From: Phaonia tiefii
Lineage: Eukaryota; Arthropoda; Insecta; Diptera; Muscidae
Assembly: GCA_963931995.1 (NCBI GenBank)
Contig: OZ008371.1
Location: forward strand, 31,796,726 to 31,860,725
Reading direction: 5' to 3'
DNA length: 64,000 nt
Within the stretch, counting starts at the first letter, position 1. Each line of letters begins with the position of its first letter. Below, piece by piece: positions 1 to 10,120 of the stretch. The translations under genes and the position numbers were made by a program. The notes under the pieces were generated by a model. The model was not told the origin of the DNA. It saw nothing but the letters and a program-made list of their open reading frames with translations, and did not search any database.

Positions 1-110
1 TCTGACATTTTTCTTTGGGGTTACATGAAGTCAAAAGGTCTTCATCGTTAAGCTAGCTTCGATTCAAGACTTGTAAACTAAGCAATGCTGGGAAGAGGGA
101 TCAAAAATTT
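1..110 (+). pseudogene. Possible mariner-like transposase C-terminal scrap
   Basis: The first bases read SDIFLWGYMKS in one frame and, after a +1 shift, KVF..KLASIQDL. This matches the spacing of the region after the third catalytic Asp in mariner transposases (DxFLWGYxKSxVY..KP.SI..L). It runs off the left window edge, so the catalytic core cannot be checked. Too short and shifted for a firm family call. Confidence 0.3.
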
Positions 111-807
111 GACCTTCCGAAGGGACAACGCAGTCGCGTCCAATATTTGAATGAAATTACCTTTAAAAATTGAATGTCAGACATTGGTCTTGCTGGTCAT
201 GATTTCCGATATTGGTCTTTCGGGTCATAATAAAAGTTTTCTACCTACATCCAATTCTACTATAAGTGTTTTATTCAAAATTTAAAAAAAGGTTTACTTA
301 AATCGCCCTTTATGTATCCCTCATTCTACGATTTTAAAATATCTCTATTTTTTATTATAAAAAAACAAAAACTACAAACAATGCAACTTTAAGTAAATAA
401 TTACATTTCTGCGAAATCGCAATTTGGTATTGAAAATTTGTCTGCACGCAGAAAATGAAAACAATATAAAATTCGTTATGCAGAAATGACAAATAGAATT
501 TTTAATAACATTTATTTGTTTAGGCTTTAGTGAGGGTTATTTTTTATTTGATACAAACTAATAATAAAAAAATTATGCTCACGGTTGAATATTTAAAATT
601 CCAATTCCCTTGTTGTATTATGCGTCCCCTGTTAAATTCAAGTGTGTGATATGTTTATTTGATTTTATGGGTTTTTTTTTATATATTCTTCGCATAAACA
701 TTTGAAATGAGGACGAGAAAAATAAGTATTACACCGAAGAAAAGATGCACATCATGTTTTTTGGTATGTGTATAATGCTGCAAGGAAATGTTGGAAACAC
801 CACAGGT
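111..807. other. Unassigned AT-rich stretch
   Basis: No ORF, family repeat or terminal repeat recognised. It contains a short imperfect repeat (gacattggtcttgctggtcat / gatattggtctttcgggtcat near 181-230) and homopolymer runs only. Confidence 0.5.
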
Positions 808-1228
808 CTTCGTGAAATTTGAAGTTGTTGAGAACGATGCCGAATTAATGTTTTCGGGTTGTCGATAACACTCTGATTTACAGCAACAATGTATTCAAGA
901 GACCGACCGGTAGATTGAGGCACAGGGGTCCTACTGTCCATAACCGACCCAGTTTCTTAAAATTTTTTGACCCACTTTTCGATTGGTTGACACATTAGAT
1001 GCACTTTCTCGACTGAAAATCCTTCCAAGTTTGTGAGTGGTTTCAGCATAACATTTCAAATTTTTGTAATAAGTTTTAACAATTCTAACGCATTTTTCTT
1101 TCGTAAAGCGCTCCATTTCACATAATCCGAATAAACATATGTGACAGGTGCCAAATTTCAGTGTTGCCACTTGCACAAAAAAATAATGACACTAAATTTT
1201 AGAAGTGCAATCTTACTGAGACACCCTG
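808..1228 (-). mobile_element. M2 mariner, 5' end fragment
   Basis: On the minus strand this begins with the M2 terminal repeat (reverse complement of gtgcaatcttactgagacac, 1205-1224) and then an N-terminal transposase segment starting MERFTKEKCVRIVKTYYKN at about 1115, followed in another frame by a segment alignable to the M2 copy at 48932-50227 (STGRSLEYIVAVNQSV, the basic and second helix-turn-helix region). Homology stops near 808, before the catalytic domain. Frameshifted and truncated, so not functional. Confidence 0.7.
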
Positions 1229-1380
1229 TGAATATTTTGGTGTGTGTTACAAACAGATAGATGGTACTTGCAGAATGTGTTTGAAAGTACATGTTGCAGG
1301 GACCGTGGTTTTTCAGCGTGTGCTAAACCTTTCTTTCATCTCACCCATATACATATGTATTTCTGCTCAATGATGTCATG

Positions 1381-2499
1381 TTTTTGATGTGTTAACATCT
1401 ATAGGCACGGGCAGAGCAATATATCAAAGTGCACACATGCAAACAATACACAGTGTTAGCATCAAATTCGTGGTTGTGGTACAACAACTCAGCGGCGGAA
1501 GTCGCAAGACCTTCCACAAATAAGGTATGCGGAATATTTCTTTTGTAATGTTTTCCTAAAATAAAGTAAATTTGATATAACCAAGAAGAAAATTTTTTAA
1601 ATTTTGAGAAATTTCTATTCCGTTTAACGGTTAAAAACGTAATTTTGTTGGAAAATTTCATACAAATTATTTATTTAATATTTTTCAGGGTATTTTTAAA
1701 ATTTTCAATTTGAAGTTGGGCGTGGTACAACTTTCTAAGATAGATACATACAAACTTATGAATAAGTATGTAGAAGTGGATAATGATTTTCTCATAAAAT
1801 ATATTATTTGAATTTTATTTTCCTTTAAAAAAAATAAATTAAAGCAAATGCCTTCTAAGGCCTTCCTCTTTGCATGCCTTCTAAGGCCTTCTATAGGCAA
1901 TGGGCAAGGAAGTCCTTGTCACCCGATCTCACGCAACGTTAAAAAAAAGGAGGAGGCAATGTGTAGGGAAGGCGTTCCGTATTTTAAAGTAGGCCTGTTT
2001 GGTCACGATTTCATGCCATCCAGGTCATGACTTCCGTCGGTGGATATAGATTCTGTCTGAAAATAAGTATGATGATATTGATGTAGCGGCAGCGAACCAC
2101 CAAGCAGGTCATCATCGCCAAATAATATTGAATAGTATAGAGAACTCATGGAACGAATTGTATGACTCAAAAACGCAGCGACATCTGACAAATGATTCAA
2201 AATGCATTACCCTCCTTTTATCATTGCTTGGTCCATTCATAATTTTGATGTACAACATTGATTCGTTATGAAACATTTATGCTTTTTGTAGTTTGTTATA
2301 TAATAACACTGCCGAAATGGTGAACTTATATTGAAATATTCTACAAAGAGAATAAGACTCGTTTATGCTCGTTTACTCCGACTCTCTATATGAGGGCGGA
2401 AAAAGAGTGCAATAAGTTCTCTATATTATTCAGTACTTTTTGTCGTCGCTCTGTTTATGACAAAACAAAAACAATTATTTCAGTGAGCTAAATATTGCT
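1381..2499 (+). mobile_element. B element (Helentron-like), 3' truncated, split by C
   Basis: Starts in a T-run with the B 5' end (GATGTGTTAACATC, a 5-bp stem-loop, then ataggcacgggc). It is interrupted after gtggtacaacaa by a C element (1491-2036). It resumes with gattctgtctgaaaataag and runs through the usual B interior to gctaaatattgctttat. The 3' subterminal repeat and hairpin are missing: another B copy starts immediately at 2503. Confidence 0.8.
1491..2036 (+). mobile_element. C element, TIR type, nested in B
   Basis: Ends are CAGCGGCGGAAGTC and GACTTCCGTCGGTGG, an imperfect inverted pair. The same ends and end-proximal motifs (ccttccac.aataagg.atgcgg at the left; aatgtgtagggaaggc near the right) recur in the copy at 24119-24687. 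No coding capacity. The flanking B sequence rejoins if this segment is removed. Confidence 0.65.
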
Positions 2500-2502
2500 T
2501 TA

Positions 2503-2927
2503 TTGATGCGTTAACATCTATAGGCACGGGTAGGGTATAATCTAACAAAGTCGACACATGTAAACAACACAACGTTAGCATTGAACATAAAATGTGGTTG
2601 TTGTACAACAATGGTCTCTGTCTGAAAATAAGTATGATGGTTTTGCTGTAGCGGCAGCGAAAAGACGAAGTCTTGCTACTCGTAAGCTTACATGTGTCTG
2701 TTGCATTCTCTTTGCTTTTTGTGGGAATAAAACAAAAATTATTAAGCAAGAAAATAATGAAATAATTTTCAGAATTAATATTATTTAAATGAAACGTCAT
2801 CATATGATTGAACGCTGTTTTTTGTTTTCCAATGTAATATTTACTAATGTCTTCATAGAAATCGAACAGTTACCATGTAACAAAAAGGTGTTAATTCATA
2901 GCCCGTGAGTTCGAAAACTCATTGCTT
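2503..2927 (+). mobile_element. B element, short chimeric form
   Basis: Has both B ends: 5' TGATGCGTTAACATC and 3' gtgttaattcatagcccgtgag followed by the hairpin region ttcgaaaactcattg. Its 5' half matches the common B interior (gttgttgtacaacaatgg, ctgaaaataagtatgatgg). Its 3' half matches the B copies at 32171-33731 (tgtgggaataaaacaaaaa, catcatatgattgaacgctg). It directly follows the previous B. Confidence 0.75.
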
Positions 2928-4344
2928 ATTTTTTACTCTCCACATTGTTCACTGGGTTGCAACTGCTCCTCTGTCAAACCTCAAGAGTCATAAAGTCTAC
3001 TTGAATTATTGAATCTATACATAAAAATATATATGTTATATATATGTTATTTGTTCGTTATGTGACTCATCCGATAAGTATTACTCGTAATCTCATTATA
3101 ACACCTAAGGCGAAGAGTGCCTGTTTTTTTGTTGACAAAATCATCACACTATTATCATGAGAAAACATAAGGAGACACATGAAACTAATCTCTTATCACA
3201 CAATTTATAGCGATAAAAATATAACCCTCATAAAGTCAGTAAAAACTAAACTGACACAAAAAAGGACACCACCCTACATCATGACTCTAATAAAAAATCT
3301 CGGCAAATATTAGAGGGACGGACGTAAGAGAAATTTTTAAAATTTTTGTATTATTTAAAATCAAATGCAAACAAATTCCAAAAAAATTCTAAATACTCTG
3401 TGTAAATATTTATAAATATGCATATTTGTATGTGCATATATAGTTTTATGTACTTATGTTGATATTTACATTTTTCCAATACTTTGTATTATGTCAAATG
3501 TCACTTCTGGAGTTTTGTTTCTGCTGATGTTGTTGCTATTGTGGTTGCTGTTACCTGCTGCCACATTCAAATAACAATGTATTCATCTTAAATGTCAAAA
3601 TATTTCGTACTTGTTATGTCTATCCTCTCTGTTGAGATACAACACACAAAATGCAAAAAATTTGCAGAGTAACAAAAATATATTGAAATGTAATTTTCAA
3701 ATCGAACAGTTTGAGGTATTACATTTTCATGTACGAGATAGTTTTGCAAGTTAAAAACAGCAGGAGATTCGAATGATTTGAAAGCGCTGGAAGAGAACGC
3801 AACAGAAATTATCTATGAATGAACTATCTGGAATTTATAATTTTACCTAATGCGAACTATTGTTTCGTTCTCGGACCTACCTTTGGTTCAACTTCGTACA
3901 CTGTCTCACATAATAATACAAACGTTACAAACAGTACATACAAACAGTACAAAAAGGAATCAAACAGATCGATTGGGCTATGTCTGTTCGTACTTTACAT
4001 TTATAGTGAAGCATTTTTTTTGTAAAAATCCATGTTAATTTCTCAAATATTAAATTGCAGAAAATAAACAAAAAAAGTATTCTAATATATTTGACAAATC
4101 TAACTGATTAAACCGGCACTGAAATATTTTCGTCGCAGCAGTGAAACATATTCATCGCAATTATAATATAAAGTCATCGCTGCAATGAAACATATCCATA
4201 AACGAAACACATCTAATTATATCATAAATCAATGATGTTGATAGCAGCAACGAATGCTTTTAATTAATGAACCATTTGACGAGCCTTGTCTCACATTCGG
4301 TGAAGATGTTTGCAGAGGTGATGGATAATTTTGTGAAATAGTCA
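2928..4344. other. Unassigned stretch
   Basis: No recognisable coding region. AT-rich with tatatatgttatatatatg (3029-3050) and a poorly conserved repeat around gcagtgaaacatattcatcgca / gcaatgaaacatatccat (4139-4200). Short ORFs at 3819-4038 show no protein family. Confidence 0.5.
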
Positions 4345-4700
4345 AACCTTCAGTCAAATTGATGACACACTTTCCAACAAGATGTTTTTGGTTTCTTTGC
4401 TGAACGTCGAAACTAGACGTGGTGCTGGTATTGATATCTACCATCACCTCTTAGTAGGCACCTTCCGTCTATGTCCGGCTACTGCCAATGGTAGTAAAGG
4501 CAAAATCGTAAAATACAATACAGACCGTTTTCAGGCCCCATCCATATCAATGATGTGCGATCAAAATCTATAGCCCAATTTGGCAGAGGACATTCAAAGT
4601 ATGTGGTCAGGTATTGTTCGAACGCTGAAGGAAACAATCAAGGAGGTCCTTTCGAGAAAATATATGTGAATAAACCTTGAATTAGTACAGAATCCTGGAC
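4345..4700 (+). pseudogene. RTE-type endonuclease fragment
   Basis: The translated segment QIDDTLSNK...LLNVETRRGAGIDIYHHLLVG matches the end of the apurinic endonuclease domain of RTE-clade retrotransposons (NQIDH..., RTRRGAD(I/V)xSDHHLVV); the catalytic SDHH is degraded to IYHH. The downstream frame contains an in-frame stop and then a linker-like segment (NLAEDIQSMWSGIVRTLKE). It is truncated on the right by the A element. Confidence 0.55.
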
Positions 4701-5097
4701 CGAAATTCGAAATGGTGGCCGCTTGCACACACGCTGAAACATCTGTCGTTTTTAGTTGTTTGGATGCAAATAAAATGTGTATCTGGAGCTCGTCGCAAAC
4801 ATTATATACTTATGTGCAAACAGATTGTGTTTGCTATTCAATATTACATATTTGTGACACAATGATTAATATATTATAAATTTGTGTTTTTGCGCTCCAA
4901 ATACATATGTGTTTGTGACACAACTATAGCTGTGTTTGTTGCACTGTTTATGCTCTCTCGACAGCAAGAGAGTAAAAGAGGGACAACGAGAGAGACTATC
5001 TTGCGAGTGTGTATTGTCATCTTTGCATTATTCTCTTAATCAGTGATTCATAAATATTCGTGAATGTGCGTGTAAATTGCAGATGAACTTCCATGTA

Positions 5098-6077
5098 AAG
5101 GGGTTTTCAACAGAGACGCTACAAAATCGATAGGGACAGCAAACGACGCCATATTTTTTCCCGCTCTTTTGACATTTCTCTTCAGTAAGGTTTGCCATTT
5201 CATCATGGAAAGATATACGAGCCAACAACGAGTCGAAATTATTAAAATTTACTACCGAAATTTGGAGTCAGTCGTCTCAACTTTAACAGCGCTACGTCCA
5301 ATTTATAGTCGTCGTAAACTTGAAAATGATTCGGATTTTCATCGGAAAATCATCTTCAGCGATGAGGCTCATTTCTGGCTGAATGGCTTCGTCAATAAGC
5401 AAAATATGCATTATTGGTCAGACACCAATCCACGCATAATTCATGAGTCATCATTGCATCCCGAAAAAGTTACGGTTTGGTGTGGTTTATGGGCCGGCGG
5501 AGTCATTGGGCCGTACTTCTTATGTGATGATCAAGACCGGCACATTACTGTGAATGCGAATCGCTACCGTTCAATGATAACCGAATATTTTTGGCCCCAA
5601 TTGGATAATATGGACTTGCAGGACATGTGGTTCCAACAGGACGGCGTCACAAGCCACACAGCGAATGCCACAATCAATATATTGGAAACCAAGTTTGGTG
5701 AACGTGTTATCTCACGAAATGGCCCAGTCTACTGGCCGCCTCGGTCGTGCGATTTGACGCCGTTAGATTATTTCCTCTGGCGCTACGCTAAGTCTACGGT
5801 CTATGCCAACAAGCCAGCGACGATTGATGAACTTCGTACGAATATCGAACGTGAAATTGCAGCAGTATCGGCCGATTTATGCTTGAAAACCGTCGAATAT
5901 TGGGTTCAGCGTCTGGACTTCTGCAAGCGTGCCCGTGGTAGCCATGCAAAAGAAATCGAGTTCCATACATAATGGCATCGAACGTACTTTCACAGGAATA
6001 AAGAATTTCATTCGTATCTAAAACCGGTTTTGTTTTATTTAAAAAATCTTTTGTAGCGCTCTTATTGAAAAACCCGT
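5098..6077 (+). mobile_element. R1: rosa-like (DD41D) mariner, internally deleted
   Basis: TA target duplications at 5096-5097 and 6078-6079 bound a 980-bp element. Terminal repeats are aaggggttttcaacagagac at the left and the inverse of acgggtttttcaataagagc at the right, the same ends as R2, R3 and R4. Compared with R2 (1305 bp) about 325 bp is missing from the transposase N-terminal half. It is inserted in a long A element that continues on both sides. Confidence 0.93.
5205..5972 (+). CDS. DD41D mariner transposase, in-frame deletion form (255 aa)
   Basis: Start ATG at 5205 (MERYTSQQRVEIIK) aligns with the starts of R2 and R3; an upstream in-frame start at 5169 is not conserved. After LRPIYSRR the protein jumps to KLENDSDFHRKIIFSDEAHF, losing about 108 residues that hold most of the paired helix-turn-helix DNA-binding region. 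The catalytic triad is kept: FSDEAHFW, WFQQDGV, CDLTPLDYF, with 41 residues between the second and third Asp. The frame is open to HAKEIEFHT and stop. A full-length protein would be about 350-360 aa. By family, the role is cut-and-paste DNA transposition at TA sites. Without the DNA-binding part this form is unlikely to transpose on its own; interference with a full protein is possible but inferred. Confidence 0.88.
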   Translation: MERYTSQQRVEIIKIYYRNLESVVSTLTALRPIYSRRKLENDSDFHRKIIFSDEAHFWLNGFVNKQNMHYWSDTNPRIIHESSLHPEKVTVWCGLWAGGVIGPYFLCDDQDRHITVNANRYRSMITEYFWPQLDNMDLQDMWFQQDGVTSHTANATINILETKFGERVISRNGPVYWPPRSCDLTPLDYFLWRYAKSTVYANKPATIDELRTNIEREIAAVSADLCLKTVEYWVQRLDFCKRARGSHAKEIEFHT

Positions 6078-6135
6078 TATGGAGTCGTCAATAGTTTATC
6101 GCACAGAGTATATCAAAAGCGTTTGATCAGTGAAA

Positions 6136-6856
6136 AAATCAATGAAGGTTTCTATGAACACATTAGTAAATGGAACATTGGAAATAAAAAAAGAATCGTT
6201 TTTGTGCTGAAGGCTCTTTTGCTATTGCACTTTCTGGTTTCTTACATCTGCTTTAACATTAGATATAATATTGTTAAAATAAATAAAGTAATATTTGGCT
6301 CACGGAAATAATTGCTTTTGATTTGTCATAAACAGAGTGACGACAAAAATGGTATAGAGATAGTATAGTATAGACAACTTATTAGACTTTTTTCCGCTCT
6401 CATGTAGAGAATCCGAGTAAAAGAGCATAAACTAGTCTTATTCTCTTTATAGATTATTTCAATATAAATTCACCTTTTCGACAATGTTATTACATAAAAG
6501 AATACAAAAACTGTAATTGTTTCTAAAAGCATAAATATTTCACATCAAAATTGTCAATGGGCCAACTTATGATAAAAAGACAGTAATACGTTTTGAATCA
6601 TTCGCCAGATTTCACCAGTGCTTTTGAGTCATACAATTCTTTCCATGAGTTCTCTATACTCTACAATACTCTGTGGCGACGACGACTTGCATGGTTGTTC
6701 GCTGACGCTACATCAATACCACCATACTTATTTTCAGGCAGACACTATTGTTGTACAACAATCACGTATGAGGTGCTAACGCTGTGTGTTGTTTGTATGT
6801 GTACAGTTTGATATATTGCCCTATCCGTGACTCTAGATGTTAACACATCAAAAAGA
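6136..6856 (-). mobile_element. B element nested in long A
   Basis: Reverse-oriented B, ending on the right with agatgttaacacatcaaaaa (inverse of the 5' end). The interior matches B (caaaacaaaaacaattattt inverse, tctttccatgagttctctat, ttgttgtacaacaa). The 3' hairpin end is lost at the left near 6136. Sequence on both sides is A (gatcagtg... / ...aaacaaaggctcggacggtt). Confidence 0.75.
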
Positions 6857-7661
6857 ATAAACAAAGGCTCGGACGGTTAAATTTTTTATGACGTTGCTTT
6901 GATTTGTGTGTATACGTTCGATGAATGTGTGCCACCAAGGTGAGAAACTATTTTGAGGAAAAAACTTGAAAGGGCACCAACGTGAAGCCCTTTGGCGGAC
7001 TGAGCCTTTACTGAGAGAATCGGAACACCGGACCATTTGTGCTTTCCGAAACAGCAAAGAAAACAGAAGCAGCAGAGCAACCGATTTTCATGTCATGAAA
7101 AAAACAAATAATGCAATTAATGTAAAAAGGCCCTTTAAAATCTTTTAAGATTTTGTATTAATTATCGATAAATGTGGATTTGTATTGATAAAATTAATTA
7201 TAATAAATTATATTAATATGTTAAATTCAAAGAATGGTTTCTTTCTAAATACTATTATGTTTGGGAGGAAATACGGACATGTTTCCACGTACGTACATGG
7301 AGGATTCCCCCAATTTTTCCACGTTAGTATATGGATGTTGGGGATGGAGAACGCACATGTGTCAAGGTAAAAGCATACATGCTTGCCAGTAAACGTGCCA
7401 CTGTTTGCATTTAAAAACAACTGTGTTTGGGACTTAACATATGAATGTTTGAAGTGTGTTGCAAACACATACATGGTTCCTACAGAATATGTTTGGGAGA
7501 ATATGTTACAGATGCCGTTTTTTTCAGCGTGCAATATTCGTATACACCAACGATGAAGAGGAAGTTAAAATTATACTATTCATACGCACTATTCATCATA
7601 CTATTGTCAATCAGTACCTCTAGTGGATTACGTGGTCCGTTCAGATTACTACAATTATCTG

Positions 7662-7953
7662 AATAATCGGTGGCGCAATGGCTAGTGTGCACGCCTCTTG
7701 TACAGGAGATCCTGGGTTCGAACCCTGCTCCGAACACCTTATAATTTTTTTCGACGACGGTCACCTCGCTTAGTGACGACGAAACTATCGAGTACTTAGC
7801 CATGAAAAAGTTTCTCAAAATACCGTTCGGAACCGGTGTAAAACTGTAGCTCCCAGTCAGTGAGTATAAGACTATAGAGTGCACAGCTCACTGGTTGTGT
7901 GAAGCTCTCCCAAATTCCTTCATGGGATGTAATGGGAAACCATTTATTTTTTT
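7662..7953 (+). mobile_element. tRNA-derived SINE, copy S1
   Basis: The head has pol III box A (ggtggcgcaatggctagtgt) and box B (gggttcgaaccc). The body holds the family-wide motifs cggtcacctcgcttagtgac, actatcgagtacttagcc and cggaaccggtgtaaaactgt, and the end is gatgtaatgggaaaccattt plus a T-rich tail. Six copies in the window share this architecture, so the tRNA-like head is a SINE promoter, not a tRNA gene. Confidence 0.82.
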
Positions 7954-8140
7954 ATAGAGGAGGAAACCGAAAATACTGCAATTTCAGGAAATCTTCGAAT
8001 TGTGTACTCATAAATGAACCAAAATGAGCGGCAACAAAATCAGGAATACTGTATGGTTAGACGCTAATTATGTCATCACCATATCAGTAAGAGGCTTAAT
8101 GGCGTGGATTCTTTATGACACAATCTAGACATTCAGATGA

Positions 8141-9449
8141 TGAAATATCTTGAGTCCGATGACCCGTAGAATGAGATATGCTGGAGACCTGATGACGTTT
8201 TTTTCGGAACAGAGGAGTCGATCCATCCACCGGCTTGGTGAGTGTAAGGTAATGGCGCTTGATATTTCCAAGGCCTTTGACAGAGTATGGCACTGTGCAC
8301 TCTTGTCAAAGCTCGCTGCTGTTGGTGTCGGTGATAACTTCACCTGATTTATATCGAGTTTTCTCAGAGATCGTACTAAACGAATTGTTATAGATGAGGT
8401 TTCATCCGACGAGCATAAATTTACTACAGTTGTACCACAGGGCTCTGTTCTTTCTCCTTCTCTATCTCATATTTTCTTTGACGATCTTTTGGATCAGACT
8501 GTGAATCCAATCTACTCTTTTGCGGATGTCACTAATCTCTGTCATTCTTATTCATTCGGCTATAGCCCAAGCCTTCAAGAGATTGAATTTAAACGACGGA
8601 CGATGAGTGAAATACTCGACCAGGATTTGCTGTTGATTGTTGAAAGGGATCGAATGAACAGAGTAGATTTTAATGCGGGTAAGACCCATAGTTTGTTTGT
8701 TATCGCATAAGCGCATTGCTGACTCAGGTGTGTCGTCATTATCTATGCACGGTAATGATATTGATTAATCAGACGCCCTTGATGTTCTGGGAATGAAACT
8801 ACAATGTGATGTCCATTGGGCAAAACATGTATTTGAAGTTTCGAAAGATGAATTCAAGTATCTAGGCATTTTACAGCGATGCAAGAAATACTTCGCTCCA
8901 TCTGATCTTTTCAATATCTACACCACCTACATCAGGCCAAAGGTGGAACACATCTCCCATATTTGGGAAGGTACTCCTAAGACATTTTTGGAGCTTCTCG
9001 GCCGTAGCCAGAGAAGAGCGACGGTGTTGATAGGGGATGATAGGGTATCTAACTTTATTGCCTCCCTTGAACATCGTCGAAATGTGGGTTGCGTGTCACT
9101 GTTCTATCAATACTTCCACAGTATGTCTTCCTTGGACATCCATCGACTTATGCCAGACGTGAGGATATTTAGCCGAAGTACGCAGCTTTTATTGAGTGGC
9201 CGGTTTACCGCACTACACACTAAAGAGGAAATTCGTTCTTCAGCCGTACAGTCCGTATGTGGAATAAACTTTCAGCTAGTGTATTTCCCACCAACTGTGA
9301 CATACAACAATTCAAGGCAAATGCCAACAGACAGTACACCCTCTTTACATCCTGTTTCCACCCTCCACTACCTCAATTTTCCTTCGCCAACACAATGCAA
9401 TGCATTGTTAGGGGACATCCCCTGAGTGTTTATTTTGATAAAAAAAAAG
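8141..9449 (+). mobile_element. CR1/jockey-like LINE remnant (reverse transcriptase to 3' end)
   Basis: RT motif A is ALDISKAFDRVWH (about 8255-8293), motif B is VPQGSVLSPS (about 8432), and motif C is SFADV (8516-8530), where the catalytic FADD has lost its second Asp. In-frame stops occur at 8345 and 8708. The C-terminal part (FKYLGILQ..., LFNIYTTYIRPKVEHISHIW, LLGRSQRRAT) runs to 9250 and then shifts frame (MWNKLSASVFPTNCDIQQF). It ends with gataaaaaaaaag, a possible A-tail. The 5' part (endonuclease, ORF1) is absent, typical of 5'-truncated LINE copies. Confidence 0.85.
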
Positions 9450-9689
9450 TTCAGTGTACTAGAGTTGGGTAGTTCATGCACTACCTAGTTCGTTTAGGTT
9501 GACCAGACATTACCCTCATGAACACAATGCACATGTTTGATAAGGCGAGTATGTTCGTTATTGTTACGACCGGGCACCTTAAATGAACGAGTTCGAGAAC
9601 TATTGAACGTGTTCGACACAAGTCTATAGTGTACCCCGTCGGCAGCGCATTCAATCGGAACCCGTTAGGAGACCGAGCCGACCGACCGT

Positions 9690-9835
9690 TAGGAGACCGA
9701 GGCGCACTGGGTAAAATAATAGATCACAAATCTTCGGGTCTTGATAATATTCCAGGTGAAATGTTGAAATATGGTGTATGAGCGATAGCAGATGTCATTA
9801 CGCGGGCCATCAAAAGTGCATGGATGGACAGCAAA
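9690..9835 (+). pseudogene. RTE-like reverse transcriptase scrap
   Basis: One frame reads KIIDHKSSGLDNIPGEMLKYGV, one stop, then AIADVITRAIKSAW, the start of an RT domain (K..GxDxIPxExLK). It is cut on the right by SINE S2. Just upstream a short phrase (gttaggagaccgag) is duplicated at 9664 and 9690. Confidence 0.45.
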
Positions 9836-9840
9836 AATTA

Positions 9841-10120
9841 GTGGCCATCGGTGGTGTAATGTTTAGTGTGCGGCGCTCTTGTATATGCGAACTTAGGTTC
9901 GATCCCTAATCTGGCCACCTGTGATTGCATTCGACGACGGGAATTTCACTCTGTGACGACAAGAGTATCGAGTATTTAGCCATTAAATAGCGTCCCAAAA
10001 TACAGTTCGGAACCGGTGTAAAACTGTAGGTGTCAATCAACGAGTGTAAAACTAGAAAGCTCACTGGGTGTGAGAAGCTCTCCCCAATTCCTTCAGGAGT
10101 TTTAATATGAATCTATTATT
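9841..10120 (+). mobile_element. tRNA-derived SINE, copy S2
   Basis: Head ggtggtgtaatgtttagtgt with box B aggttcgatccc. The body carries cgacgacgggaatttcactc, atcgagtatttagccatt and cggaaccggtgtaaaactgt. More diverged than S4 or S6. Confidence 0.75.

Larger units (their letters stand above)
4730..7531 (+). mobile_element. A element, long form, with R1 and B nested inside
   Basis: Left end CACGCTGAAAC (4730) and right end TTTTCAGCGTG (to 7531), both flanked by CA. Subtracting R1 (5098-6077) and B (about 6136-6856) leaves about 1.1 kb, collinear with the long A copies at 15024-16241 and 50963-53045: the 5' part with caaacacattgtgtttgctattcaat-like sequence, the middle tcgtcaatagtttatcgcac, and the 3' part with repeated acttacgtgg-type motifs. 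No transposase is encoded, so it is non-autonomous. Confidence 0.8.

Noticed and set aside
7553..7666. 37-codon ORF MKRKLKLYYSYALFIILLSI with signal-peptide look
   Set aside because: Single, short, ends within the start of SINE S1; no relatives seen and no supporting promoter.
7662..7740. tRNA gene suggested by box A and box B
   Set aside because: The same head occurs six times followed by a shared non-tRNA body and, in two cases, flanking target duplications; it is a SINE.
8871..9074. Minus-strand ORF over the CR1/jockey-like LINE
   Set aside because: Shadow of the sense-strand LINE coding region.
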